Below, in pieces: positions 20,881 through 31,942 of a stretch of 64,000 nucleotides of DNA (position 1 is its first letter; the number at the start of each line of letters is the position of its first letter). This stretch comes from Hirundichthys speculiger. Its lineage: Eukaryota; Chordata; Actinopteri; Beloniformes; Exocoetidae. The stretch covers positions 248,001 to 312,000 of the forward strand of contig JAGFBZ010001279.1 in the NCBI GenBank assembly GCA_018398805.1. The letters run 5' to 3'. A program made the position numbers and the translations under genes. A model generated the notes under the pieces. That model was not told the origin of the DNA. It did no database searches and saw only the letters and a list, made by a program, of their open reading frames with translations.

Positions 20881-21777
20881 GAGACCTCAGGACTGGATTA
20901 ATATGGTCATATTTCCTGGTTCTAGTCAGGACCGGTGCAGAGACCTCAGGACTGGACTAATATGGTCGTATCTCCTGGTTCTAGTCAGGACCGGTGCAGA
21001 GACCTCAGGACTGGACTAAAATAGTAGTATTTCCTGGTTCTAGTCAGGACCAGTGGAGAGACCTCAAGACTGGACTAATATGGTTGTATTTCCTGGTTCT
21101 AGTCAGGACCAGTGTAGAGACCTCAGGACTGGACTAATATGGTCGTATCTCCTGGTTCTAGTCAGGACCAGTGCAGAGACCTCAGGACTGGACTAATATG
21201 GTCGTATTCCTGGTTCTAGTCAGGACCAGTGCAGAGACCTCAGGACTGGACTAATATGGTCGTATTTCCTGGTTCTAGTCAGGACCAGTGCAGAGACCTC
21301 AGGACTGGACTAATATGGTCGTATCTTCCTGGTTCTAGTCAGGACCAGTGCAGAGACCTCAGGACTGGACTAATATGGTCGTATTCCTGGTTCTAGTCAG
21401 GACCAGTGCAGAGACCTCAGGACTGGACTAATATGGTCGTAGGTTCCTGGTTCTAGTCAGGACCAGTGCAGAGACCTCAGGACTGGACTAATATGGTCGT
21501 ATTTCCTGGTTCTAGTCAGGACCAGTGCAGAGACCTCAGGACTGGACTAATATGGTCGTATTTCCTGGTTCTAGTCAGGACCAGTGCAGAGACCTCAGGA
21601 CTCAGGACTGGACTAATATGGTCGTATTCCTGGTTCTAGTCAGGACCAGTGCAGAGACCTCAGGACTGGACTAATATGGTCGTATTTCCTGGTTCTAGTC
21701 AGGACAGGACCGTTCAGAGACCTCAGGACTGGACTAATATGGTCGTATTTCCTGGTTCTAGTCAGGACCAGTGCAGC
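20881..21777. repeat. 59-bp minisatellite, about 15 units, derived from LINE coding sequence
   Basis: Fifteen tandem units of about 59 bp (58-60, and longer where AGGACTC or AGGAC is doubled). Each reads GACCTCAGGACTGGACTAAT, then ATGGTCGTATTTCCTGGTTC and TAGTCAGGACCAGTGCAGA. Unit differences are concentrated in TAT(T)TCC, with variants TATTCC, TATCTTCC and TAGGTTCC. On the minus strand one unit translates as TRTRKYDHISPVLRSLHW, a conserved block downstream of the L2 polymerase. So a single-copy codon stretch was amplified. The unit length is not a multiple of three, so the array cannot have been made under coding constraint. Confidence 0.95.
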
Positions 21778-21893
21778 AGGGTTCTGGATGTACTGCAGCT
21801 GTCTTACAGCTGGTTTAGAGCCCAGTGAGCAGGCTGTTACAGTAGTCTAACCTGGTGGAGACGAACACATGGATTAGTCTTTCTAAATCTGGT

Positions 21894-22632
21894 TTAGACA
21901 CTATTTTCCTTGATTCTGGCAAAGTGTTTTAGATGGTAAAAAGCTGCTGATGTTATTGCTTTAATGTGGCTGTTAAAGTTCAAGTCTGAATCCAATATTA
22001 CCCCTAAATTATTGAACTGATTTTTAGGTTCTAGAGAGAGAGTCTCAAGGTCACTGATAACACTTTCTCTTTGTGTCTGTGGGCCACAGACAATGATTTC
22101 ACTTTTGTCTGAGTTTAGCTGGAGAAAGTTGTTTTGCATCCACACACTGATCTGTTCGATGCAGTGACACAATGAACCTACAGGCTCATGTTCTCCTGCT
22201 GTCAATGACACACAGATCTGGTTATCATCTGCATAGTTGTGAAAGGACACATTATAGCTGTGTATTAGCTGGCCTAATGAAAGCATGTACAGATTGAACA
22301 ACAGGGGTCCCAGGGTTGACCCCTGGGGAACCCCACAGGTCATGGCCATTTGGTCTGAGACACAGTTACCAATTTCCATAAAGTATCTCCTGTCCCTGAG
22401 AAAGGACCTGGACCAGTTTAAAGCATTTTCAGAGATTCCCACCCAGTCTTCTAACCTCTGTAATAAGATCACATGGTCATCTGTGTCAAAGGCAGCACTG
22501 AGGTCCAGCAGAACTAAGACTGAGACTTTGCCTGCGTCTGTGTTCAGGCGAATGTCGTTTGTCACCTTGATTAGGGCTGTCTCAGAGCTGTGGTCGGGGA
22601 GAATCAAAAACATTGTTGGACAGGAGAAAGTC
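21894..22632 (-). pseudogene. L2-like reverse transcriptase (palm domain)
   Basis: About 245 codons open on the minus strand. Motifs in order: TALIKVTNDI, LLDLSAAFDTDDH (first catalytic Asp), CGVPQGSTLGPLLFNLY, HNYADDNQICVSL (catalytic YADD intact), QLNSDKSEI and NNLGVILDSDL. The order and spacing fit the reverse transcriptase of L2-clade LINEs. The first 30 or so codons of the longer open frame (to 22727) come from the flanking Tc1 and are not LINE. The frame stops at 21894; the endonuclease domain is absent, so the copy cannot move by itself. Confidence 0.85.
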
Positions 22633-22691
22633 ATACTGAATGACCAGGTTATTCCACCAATGGATTTATTTTCCCCTGATGGCACGGGCAT

Positions 22692-22976
22692 TAGAGATGC
22701 GCGGATGAGGTATATTTTAACCCGCAACCGCTTCTTAAAATCTCTATCCGCCCGCTATCCATTTGCAGGAACGTTTTTTCACCAATTTTCAAAACCGAAC
22801 CGACCCGCCATCCTTTTTAATAATATGTAAAATATTTTTTCTTATTATTATTATTTGAGTGCTTCAACCGCAACCCGCCCGAATTTAATTAAAGTATTAT
22901 TTTTTGACCAGTCATCCGCCCGATATGCGGATTATCCGCTCCGCCCGCGGGTGCACGGTTCATCCGCGCATCTCTA
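22692..22976. mobile_element. 285-bp hAT miniature element with perfect target duplication
   Basis: Terminal inverted repeats TAGAGATGCGCGGATGA at the left and its complement at the right, flanked by identical ACGGGCAT at 22684-22691 and 22977-22984. Eight-base duplications and TAGRG-type ends are characteristic of hAT. The interior has CCCGCAACC/CCGCCCG sub-terminal repeats and no coding capacity. It interrupts the Tc1 transposase gene. Confidence 0.9.
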
Positions 22977-22984
22977 ACGGGCAT

Positions 22985-23255
22985 ATTCCAAGATGGCACT
23001 GCCAGGATTCATCAAGCTCAAATTGTGAAAGACTGGTTCAGGAAGCATGAGACATCATTTTCACTCATGGATTGGCCACCACAGAGTCCAGACCTGAACC
23101 CCATTGAGAATCTTTGGGGTGTACTGGAGAAGGATTTGTGCAGCAGTCAGACTCCACCATCATCAATGCAAGATCTTGGTGAAAAATTAATGCAACACTG
23201 GATGGAAATATATCTGGTGACATTGCAGAAGCTTATCGAAACAATGCTACAGTAA
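22985..23255 (+). pseudogene. Tc1-like transposase, C-terminal third
   Basis: Continues the transposase interrupted at 20346. QDGTARIH corresponds to the second catalytic Asp block, and [17 protein letters not shown] carries the terminal catalytic pair. The frame ends at TAA near 23253, before the terminal inverted repeat. The third block is intact. Confidence 0.8.
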
Positions 23256-23347
23256 ATGCGTGCCGCTGTAATCAAAGCTAAAGGTGGTCCAGCAAAATAT
23301 TAGAGAGTATGACCTTTTTTTGGTGGCGATGTTTTTTGGCCAGGCAG

Positions 23348-23949
23348 TGTGTGTATGTACTGTGTGTGTATATATTAGAGGTGTGAAATACATTTTTACC
23401 CAAACTGTGCTAATTCCTGTTATTCTCAAAACACACATATAGTAGTTTCTTCCTGTCAACCACAGGAACACTAAAAATTGCAAACAAAAGAAAAAAAATA
23501 TATATATATGCAAATACCTTATAACAGAGGTGTTAAGAGAGCTGACCCATGGCTTTCTAATCAGTGCTCGATGTTCTCCAGTGTGTTATATAAGGGAGCA
23601 GTGAGTGCTGGTTAGATCCTCCTACAGATGCCTGAGCAGTCACGACTAACGCGGATGTTCTCCATCCATCCACTCAGCACGGCTAACGCAGACTTCACCT
23701 TAGCCTCTGCTCCACAGTCCCACACAGATACACGCTCACGTTTACATGGGCACGGGCACGCACACATAAACATGTGTGCATAAACATGTGACACTGGACA
23801 AAAAAATGTATTGTACACATTTATGAGGCGCATATGTCCAGTCTCACAGATATGGAAATGAAAAAATTATGAGAGGGTTTATGATGTTGGAATGGTAAGT
23901 ATCAAGCTGAGAGGTGAATCGAGGCAGATTTCAAATTAGATCAGTTTTC
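23348..23949. other. Unassigned sequence
   Basis: GT-rich at the start (23348-23372). The rest has no recognised motif. Confidence 0.4.
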
Positions 23950-25150
23950 CATATCCTTCCAAAAGGTACACCCTCAATGCTTCCATAGAAATAAAGAGTG
24001 TCAGTAGCATCCAAGCGCTGCTAATCAAATACGCTTGATTGATTGATCATGAATACCTCTATAAAAGCCAAAGCTTGGGCAGTTTGGTGTTCTGGAGCAT
24101 CCAGGTGTGTTAATGCTATGTCATGGGGGCAAGCAATAGGAAATCATCTTAAAGAAACAGTCACCGCCCATTAATCTGAGAGGAGTTACATTTCTAAACA
24201 ACCTGGACTCCAACATTTTACAATGAAATATATTATTCACAAGTGGAAAATATTCCAGACTATTGGCTGTTTTCCCAGGAGTGGACGTCCCAGCAAGTTC
24301 ACCCCAAGGTTAGGTTGCGCAACGCTGAGAGAAAATTTAAAAAACCCAAGAGCTATGTCTAAGACTCTGCAGACCTCATTTAGCACATTAAATGTTTCCG
24401 TTTATGACGGTAGAATTTGAAAGAGACCGAACAGATAATGTTTGGAGTAGTTGCCAGAAAAGAGCACGGTGGCATGACTTAGCTTCGCAACGTTGGATTT
24501 CAACGAACCACAAGACTTCTAGAACAGTGTCCTTTGGACGGGTGAGACCAACATGGACAGGTTTGGACATTACCCAAAGCATCAAATTCAATGAAAACCA
24601 AGAACATTCATATCCGTGCATTCATACCATCGTGAACACCTCAAACCAGCTGTCAAGCACGGTGGTGGTGGGGCCATGATCTGGACAGTAAGCAGTCATT
24701 GAGTTGACCATAAACACTTTCTTACAGCTTAAGCAAAAATTGGGAAATGCAACAGAAAAAAAAAATTATCTCAAATTGCCACAAACCTTGATCTGACTCA
24801 AATGCTGTGCTGGGACCTTAACAGAGCTGAGGATTAACAAATCTCTGCAAATCCTGAGGAACTGCAGTGAAGCTGTTCAGAAGACTGGGCCAAAATTCCT
24901 CCACAAAGGTATGAGGCGCCATTACTTCAAATTGCTGCTGCTTAAAGTGGTCCTGCAAGCTCCTGAATAATGACGTGTACTTTCACACACATCTTCTCCA
25001 TTTTGGCCTAATTATTGTTCAATAAACAAAAACAAGTTAGTGTATTTAACTAATTTTATGAACTAAGGTCCAGAATATATATATGTTTATTTAAATAATG
25101 TCCTGATATCCTTAGAACTGAAAGAAAGTGCACTTTTTTTTTTCACATGC
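23950..25150 (+). mobile_element. Tc1-like transposon, plus strand, degenerate
   Basis: A near full-length but dead copy. The leader near 24000 contains GAGTGTCAGTAGCATCCAAG. The coding part gives FPRSGRPSKFTPRLG (DNA-binding domain, about 24270) and VKHGGGGAMIW (about 24655). Near 24890 the DNA reads GGGCCAAAATTCCTCCACAA at the transposase C-terminus, and the 3' end carries ACACATCTTCTCCATTTTGG. Stops and frameshifts are frequent. It is the same family as the interrupted copy at 13290-15265. Exact ends could not be fixed. Confidence 0.7.
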
Positions 25151-27180
25151 CTGTAAATTCTCTTGCCAAATGTACATAAAAACACTGACTTGAGCTCATT
25201 CTACTATTCCCTCAAGTCCCACATTTTTTTCCGGTCTCAAGGAAAGGGTTATCTCACCATGGACATGCCTTTGGAAGCTCAGCACCTCCGGCTCTGAGGA
25301 GCCTGTAGCTGAGAATAGCAGGGAGATCCTACCCACGGTCTAATGTTCTCATGCAGCCCCGTCTGCAGGGAGAGAGATGAACCCTGATGAATAAATATGA
25401 AGATAACCTGGACCTCAACTGCACTTTTTCTCTTCCCATTCCCCATATGGTTCCACTGAAGAGAAGGTTAAAGAAAAAAATAAATAAAAAAACAAATCTC
25501 CGATTTTCAAAAGAAGCCTCTGGGCCTATTGTGTACGCTGGCGTGTGTGTTCCAACATGTGTGCACACTTGTTTGTGTGTCCAACTGTCTTTCTTTGTAT
25601 GCCACCATCTGAATGCGTGCATTATTGTGTGTGCACGCGTGTGGGCGGCACTGTGTAGGAGTGCGCAGTAGCTTTTTGACAGAGCCTCCAGTATCGTGGA
25701 TCTTTTGTTTTATTCTCCAGCTCCTATTCAGTTCTCCAGTTAATCACACCTAGCAGGGCCACTGACGAGCTGCTGCCCTTGATGAAGAGAAGAAAGATAG
25801 AGCTCTTAATACACTCATTCTCCCAGTGTGCCTCAGACATTAAAGGTAAACACTGATATAAGGTATAATGACATTTTGTGGTGAAAAAAAAAAAACATCT
25901 TTTCATGGTAATGTTGGACAAAAACAAGATTAACTCAGAACCAAACAATCTCAAATATCAAAACGGAAACTGATGTAAAGGTGAAATCTGTTTGGAATAT
26001 AAATGTTATCAGTCGAGGCTGTTAGTGGCACAGCTTGTGTCCTGGCTCCATTGGAAAGAGGTGTGGGTGGGGAATTGATCCTTTCAGGGCCAAGTTTTAC
26101 CTTGTTTTGACTATCAGCGGCTCTTCGCCGACGAAGGATATCAGACAAAACAAGGTGTTACCAAGTGATTACAAAGGGTCGGAGAACAATAGAAAGAAAA
26201 GTGGCAAACTAAATACATATTTTTCTCAATAAGCCTCACATATTTTTGAAAGTTTTCCTTTTTCTCCTTTGTGAAATATACACCGCAAAGAGATGCAGTG
26301 ACATCTAGTGTTGGAAACTGCAACGAACCGCGTGCTCCCACCTGAGTGACCTACCCGTCACAATGTTTAGGTCTGAATATATTCCTTTCAGCCAGCTGTT
26401 CACATTTACAGAGTACGATGACATAACAGACCAGAGCAGAATCATCTCGCTTCCCCTTCTGTAACTCCACCCAGTTTCACATCTTGCTGCATTTGCTGTG
26501 TCTCCTAAGTGGGTAGCACAAAGCTCTGACACTGATTGCAATAAAGGCGCACCGCAAAGAAGAGGAGGGGGTGGAGCAAAGATAAAAGACTAACTCCACC
26601 CCTTTAAACCAGCTGCTAAGAACAGAGCTGTAGTGAGATGGTGAAAAAGGGTGATCTTGTACTGTACCCCTGTGCATTTTGACCAAAGCATGTCAGAAAA
26701 ACTTCAAATAATGCCTTGATAAATGGTGTCTCCTTCAACGGCGTGAAAGTAACAGTTCTTTTTATCAGGCAATTGTACAGTTACAGTAGTAAGAATATTA
26801 CATTTAAATTTCCACCCATAGATTATTCTAAATTATTTATCTATTTATTATTTCAAGCTGGAAATGACAACCATCTCAGATGCCATCCGCCCACTAGCCA
26901 ACAATAAATCTGTATTGGAGGCCAAATTAGCAGTCCAAGGAAAAACAAGAAAACAGCCTAATCCAAACACCACCTCCACCCACATTGTTACTGGCTTTTA
27001 TTTTCTGTCTTTTCCAATCCCAAACTTGTTTCCACGAGCTTCAAGTCCTTTCTTCTTTAACGAGGTGCATTCACGTGCCGTTGCCTGTTCAGGTATTATG
27101 TAATTATGTAATCCAGCAGAGCAATTACATGCAAGTTGAAACACTGTGTTAATATTATAGTCAATCCATTCATCCATCAT
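25151..27180. other. Unassigned sequence
   Basis: About 2 kb with no recognisable gene. Minor signals are a GT-rich stretch near 25540-25650 and two CACCGCAAAGA strings near 26281 and 26550 that may mark a small diverged repeat. Confidence 0.4.
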
Positions 27181-27490
27181 CAGCTATACCCGTGTAATCC
27201 TATGCAGGGTCACGGGGATCTGCTGGAGTTTATCCCAGCTCTCTTCAGGTGACAGGCAGGGGTCCACCCTGGACAGGTCACCAGTCCATCAGAGGGCCAC
27301 ATGTACACAAACCAACCACGTACACTCACTCCTATGGGCAATTTAGAACCACCAGTTAACCTAACATGCATGTCTCTGGGCTGTGGAAGGAGGCCAGAGT
27401 ATCTGGAGGAAACCCACGCAAGCACAGGGAGAACATGCAAACTCCACACAGAAAGACCCCTGCATGAGGTTTGAACAAGAAACCTTCTTG
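27181..27490 (-). mobile_element. SINE-like teleost repeat, minus strand
   Basis: On the minus strand: GAAGGTTTCTTGTTCAAACC, then TGTGTGGAGTTTGCATGTTC, GTGGGTTTCCTCCAGATACT, CAATTTAGAACC in complement and a GGATAAACTCCAGCAGATCC end. It is the same layout as 9750-9990, but longer and better preserved at the 3' end. Confidence 0.7.
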
Positions 27491-27499
27491 CTGTGAGGC

Positions 27500-27740
27500 A
27501 ACAGTCAGACAATTTTTTGAATATCATACTCAGATCGGTAGTCGGTATCGGCCAATACCCACAGCTCAAGAATCGGATGAATCAGCTGATGTTTCACTGG
27601 ATTCATACGGGTGTGTTGCGGCAGCCATGGATGGACTGGGACTAAAAAAAAAAAAAAGTTCCTGGACTTTCCCGCCTCTAAGTAGGCCCACCAATAACCG
27701 GACAGGTGACATATTGTCATTGTCATAACAACACGCACAC
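27500..27740. repeat. Possible hAT-type fragment (GATCGGTA region)
   Basis: TACTCAGATCGGTAGTCGGT and ATCGGCCAATACCCACAG resemble the ends of a hAT-type repeat. No second end or duplication was found. Weak call. Confidence 0.25.
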
Positions 27741-27959
27741 ATACAAACTACTTATGACTGTTTATTCAAGAACACTGATATTAAAGAAAGTCTAAACATC
27801 GCTAGCATCTCCAAAACAGAAATCAACATAAACATAGTCTTTTATACTGTTATTTTACAGATTTGGTTTTCCAAAATCCCATTTACATTTTTAGCCTTTT
27901 AGGTCTATTCTGTGTAAGAATCAGCCTGCTTGACACATTTTATAGTTTTAATATTATGC

Positions 27960-29648
27960 TAGGGTGACCCAAAACCCAAAAGGAGGACACGTTACCAGCC
28001 TCTTGTCGATACTGCAAAAATACTCAAAGATAGTCAAAGATGAAAAAGTAGCTTTATAAACCATAAATTTATTTGAAACATCCCTTTTCTGTTTGAAAAT
28101 GAAAATCTTCTGATATGTAAACATAAATAATGCCTCATAACCAGTGACATGTGATGAGATTCATGCAGGGGCGTCAACTACCTACTGTCTAAGGGATATG
28201 CAAAAACATGGCTGTGCACCCCCCCCCCCCCAAAAAAAAAGAAAAAAAAAAAGAAAAAAGGAAAAACACACACTCACACACATTACTACAATTAAAAAAA
28301 TTCTGCACGTCTATGCTCCAGCTCCTCATCGCCACCTCTCTGTTTCTCTCCCTTATCTGGTCTCGGGGGTCGGGAGAGTGGACAAAAATTGTACTCAAGT
28401 AAGAGTATTGTTACAATATGGCTCAAGTAAAAGTTAAAAGTATTTTACATGAAAACAATTCTTAAAAGGTACAATTTATCTAAAAAGCAATTAGAGTAAA
28501 TGAAATGAAGTAAATATAACTAGTTACTACCAACCTCTCTGTTCCACATTCTCCTTCACTTTATCCTCTGTGGTGACTGACTCGCCATGTCTGCCTGAAC
28601 TACTTTTCCCAAAAGGACACAATGAATCACATCTTCACATCATCTTCCTCATTTCAAGTAGCTGTTCCTACACTTCTTCCTAATATCAGACCAACCTGGT
28701 GCCTTCCCCTGCCTCTTCATCTTTCTTCTTGCCTTGTTTCTCTCCTCTTCCATCCTCACCCCTGAATGACATGAACTTTGTTCAGTCTTAATTCATTCTG
28801 GTTCATATTAGATTGATGACAACCATCAGCCTAAAATGACTTGAGGAGGAAACATCACATAATGCAGTATGGTTCCACATGGAAATAATTTACACATTTC
28901 ATATATGTTTCTTTCTTCCAACATGTTTTAAGTTACATATATGACAGGCAGCCAGACTACATACAAAAACCAATGGAATGTGTAAAATAAATTATATGCT
29001 TTCAAAACTATAGCAGTAGCTAATCCACATATGAAAGCATATGAAATCTAAATTTCAAATTATAATTTTAATGGATATCAGTTATTGATTGGACGCTGCA
29101 TCTAATGAGACTTATCTGATACATCACATCACTGTAGTGTTGTATCTGAGTTAGGGTGACCACATTTTGATTTCTAAAAAGAGGACACTTGGCTCTGCCT
29201 CAAGATACGTTAATGATACTTAAAGTTTACTTAAAGATGCTTCTACCTTTAATAAATTTAAAGCCTCATCTGTATTATTAGAAAATTCAGTTACACAACA
29301 AAATAATTTTTCTATAGACATCTCTGTATATCCAATTATTGTGTCTAAAATAATCTCTTATTTAAGTGTCAATGGTACAAAACTAAAAAAAATACATTAC
29401 TAATCAGTAACGTACTCAGTACGTAATCAGTACGTTTTGACGATCATGATCATATCATTTACACACATGTACAAAAGCTGTTATATAGCTATAGAAAATG
29501 CATACTTTTCATAATTTTTCCCCCCCCATCGCCTTGGCGCCCCCCCGGTGCAGCGCCCCTATGCATATGTTGCATACTCACTTTTTGCACCACTGGATTC
29601 ATGGCTGGTGAGGCACCAACTTCATCAGAATCAGATTTACTAATATAT
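27960..29648. repeat. Repeat-rich mosaic with hAT-like ends
   Basis: Two same-orientation TAGGGTGACC strings (27960 and 29152), each followed by GAGGACAC within 35 bp, look like ends of one hAT-type family. CAGGGGCGTCAACTACC at 28166 and its rough complement GGTGCAGCGCCCCTATG near 29547 could be the two ends of another element, but no 8-bp duplication was found. A poly-C/poly-A block lies at 28219-28264. No coding region was recognised. Confidence 0.35.
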
Positions 29649-29909
29649 GCAGGGCGCAAAGTAAAATAAAAAAAAAAATCAGAGCCTGAACTTTTTTTCC
29701 GAGGGTGCAGTGGATCTAACGTATACACATTATTGGCAACTTTTTGGCATTGTGCTTGGTAATACACAAGATGACCTACAATTTAAATATGAATTTTAGA
29801 AAGTAAAAGTTATTAAGTTATAAGTGAAAACATGTGAAACTCAGTCAAGCCAATTCATCTGATTTATTTAGCAACTATTTAATTCAGTAAAGGGCAATTT
29901 GTACAAAAA
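29649..29909 (+). repeat. Dispersed repeat Z, copy 1
   Basis: Homologous in the same orientation to 37118-37370. Shared strings include ACAAGATGACCTACAATTTA, GTTATTAAGTTATAA and AAAGGGCAATTTGTACAAAA. No coding capacity or terminal repeats seen. Confidence 0.8.
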
Positions 29910-30049
29910 TGTATATGAACCCAACAGAGTAGATTATTCACCATTTGGTCAGCAGTAGTTAATAGGTTATGTTTTATATGTCATATCAACATCTTTTAAA
30001 ACGATTTTCTAGTGTCCTTTATTGGATAGGAAGAAAACAATGGCAAAAA

Positions 30050-30095
30050 GAATCAGAATCAGAATCAGAATCAGATTTATTATTGACACAACAAC
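30050..30095 (-). mobile_element. Rex-type LINE tail with (AGAATC)n
   Basis: AGAATCAGAATC repeats followed by AGATTTATTATTGACAC. On the minus strand this is the AATAAATCTGATTCTGATTC tail of Rex-type LINEs in fish. Only the tail is present. Confidence 0.5.
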
Positions 30096-30365
30096 ATATT
30101 ACAACACTGGAAATTAACCCAAACCAGTATATCAGAGTCCACCTACTTAACCACTAGACTACCTAGCAAATACTATTGTAGGACCCCGACATTATACTGA
30201 TTTTTTAAATTAAATTTCCTCATGCAATGCTGCTGTGATTTGTTAGGGAACCATTCAATCAATCATCCTTCAAACAACATTTGTAGCCTATTCCTATGTC
30301 CTCCATCTCTCTCTGTCCTCCATCCTCTCTCTGTCCTGTCTCTCCCCTCTTTTTTTCTTTCTCTA
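30096..30365. other. Unassigned sequence
   Basis: CT-rich toward the end (30300-30365). No gene was recognised. Confidence 0.35.
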
Positions 30366-30652
30366 CCCGGCTGGTCTTCATCAGGAAGGTCCCCCCATAT
30401 GATCCAGGTCCTGCTCAAGGTTTCTTCCTATTAAAGTAGAGTTTTTCCTTGCCACTGTTTGGTATAAAGGTTTTTTCTCCCTCTGTGGGAGTTTTTTACC
30501 TGCCATTATCATTGATTGGATTTAATATTATAATTTTAGTTAATGATATTTGCTCGGGGGTCATGCTCTGGGTCTCTGTAAAGCGTCTAGAGACAAATGT
30601 CATTGTAACAGACGCTATATAAATAACATTGAATTGAATTGAATTATTCCAC
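30366..30652 (+). mobile_element. 3' end of an L2/Maui-like LINE
   Basis: AAGGTTTCTTCCTATTAAAG, GAGTTTTTCCTTGCCACTG, GGGTCTCTGTAAAGCGTCTA and an ACGCTATATAAATAACATTG ending with three GAATT units. This is the usual 3' untranslated end and tail of L2-type LINEs in teleosts. A minus-strand counterpart lies at 49430-49790. Confidence 0.7.
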
Positions 30653-30925
30653 AGACTTTGCCCCACTACACACCACAAAAGAGAAGACAAAAATAAATAG
30701 TGCCAAAATGGAAAACACTTTTCTCCCTCAAACTTTTGGTTCTCTTGAAACGTAAAGAGCCCTAATCTGCATGATTGATGCAGAGGTGAATATGAAATTG
30801 CGGCCATTTATACTTGCTTATCTATTTATAACTGGCATGCTTGGTAGTTCCGTGTTCGCTTTGACAGCAATAAGCCACATATTTCTCATCATCTTACTGC
30901 AAATCCAGAACTGTAAGCTGTTTAA

Positions 30926-31938
30926 AGGTACGGTGGGAGATTTTTTTTTGCAGCATTTTTTACAATATTGCCTGAAAACCTTTTCACATTCCCATTGCAC
31001 CCACTGAAATAAAATGTTTGCAAAAAAAACGAAACATTTTGGTCCAGTCTAGAGGGTGTAATCAGAGAAAAACTGACCAATCGATGTACTGATCATCTTT
31101 ACATTTATTGGCTGCCTAATACGTCCATCAAATATCATTGCACTCCCACCCACCCCACCCCCCATCTTGCGCGTTCACAGTTTCGTTACTCGAGGACCTC
31201 CCTCAGCTCTGGCAATCAGGTGAGCAGACACAGCGTTGCTATTTGAAAGCCAGAAATCAAGTTAGCTCACACAGATCATTTCGTTGCAACAATGGCAGAG
31301 GAGTTGTTAAAACCGAAGAACGAAAACAAAACAGAACAAGAATGGTTATCGGTACGGCTTTCCAGCGCTGGTGCCAGCTAAAAAATGAAAAGTGCTCCAG
31401 ACCGATGCCAAAGTGGCCCCGTTTCTACTGGATAGGTAAGATGATGCCATTCTGATTAGATAATATATCAACATACTGATCAGTTACGGGTATTGTAGGC
31501 CTATTCACCCAGTCAGTAAGAAAATGAAAGATGATGACAAAATTATTGTCCATCGAGTGACATGACGAACATATTCCAGCATGTTTCGCTAAGCTGCCAA
31601 CTCTGTCAACTAGGCTACAGTACTATGTGTGACACCGTTAGCTAGGCTGTTGTTATCCTTGACGGAGAAGACGCCATGGCTTGAAGTTAGCCAGGCCACT
31701 CTGATGCTACTTGTTGTTAGCAAGACGTGAGTGCTCGCGAATGCTCATGAACCTCCGTGACCGCTCGAGACAGCGTGCGCTTTCATGTAGTCGCGAATCG
31801 TGTGAAGGCGTGGTTTAGAGGGGTGGGCTGAAGAGGAGGAGGCGGAGCCTTTGGGAGGAGGGAGGGAGTGTATATTTTCAAAATCTCACTTGAGTTGGAT
31901 TGATGGAACTTTTTTTTCAAACATCTCCCACCCTACCT
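30926..31938 (+). mobile_element. TTAA-flanked DNA transposon (Kolobok-like candidate)
   Basis: The left end AGGTACGGTGGGAGAT and the complement of the right end AGGTAGGGTGGGAGAT are inverted repeats differing at one base. TTAA flanks both (30922-30925 and 31939-31942). TTAA targets are used by piggyBac and Kolobok. The purine-rich AGG terminus fits Kolobok better than the CCC start of piggyBac, so Kolobok is the working class. At 1013 bp it is non-autonomous, but it carries a coding exon (31292-31435) described separately. Confidence 0.7.
31292..31435 (+). pseudogene. First coding exon with splice donor, inside the TTAA element
   Basis: An ATG at 31292 in a good context opens MAEELLKPKNENK. 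A second frame over the same DNA gives NRTRMVIGTAFQRWCQLK, and a third gives LQTDAKVAPFLLDR, ending at a strong GTAAGA splice donor (31436). The series RTR.VIG.AF.RW..LK...L.TDA.VA.FLLD is a recurrent N-terminal segment of predicted fish proteins that I associate with transposon-derived genes. The frame changes show that two indels broke it. Function unknown. Confidence 0.45.
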
Positions 31939-31942
31939 TTAA

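Larger units (their letters stand above)
20378..22632 (-). mobile_element. 5'-truncated L2/Maui-like LINE inserted in Tc1
   Basis: The minus-strand element begins inside the reverse-transcriptase domain near 22632 and ends in a GCCTTGCCTTATATTC tail near 20378. It keeps the RT palm, a region corresponding to the VFVSTRLDYCNS block (about 21835-21895), a C-terminal block (20640-20837: TRTLRTSGSGPLLVSRVRTK and AAFQFYVPKIW) and an AT-rich 3' region. The 5' truncation is typical of target-primed insertion. At the junctions only a trace of target duplication (ATA) is visible. A minisatellite has grown within the coding part (20881-21777). Confidence 0.8.
19546..23347 (+). mobile_element. Tc1-like transposon carrying two later insertions
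   Basis: The left end CTGCCCGGCCAAAAAAAAGT and the complement of the right end CTGCCTGGCCAAAAAACATC are terminal inverted repeats. The left flank is TA (19544-19545); the right flank is TG, a one-base change from the expected TA. Removing an L2 LINE (about 20378-22632) and a 285-bp hAT element with one 8-bp duplication leaves about 1.25 kb, the normal size of a Tc1-like element. The transposase frame is broken in its N-terminal third but recognisable over most of its length. Confidence 0.8.

Noticed and set aside
20378..22632. Target-site duplication of the L2 LINE
   Set aside because: Only ATA is shared at the two junctions, too short to claim.
22285..22830. 181-codon plus-strand frame
   Set aside because: Antisense shadow of the L2 reverse transcriptase, continuing into Tc1 and hAT sequence.
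28166..29570. A single hAT element bounded by CAGGGGCG-type ends
   Set aside because: The ends match only over a few bases and no 8-bp target duplication could be found. Kept only as a mosaic region.
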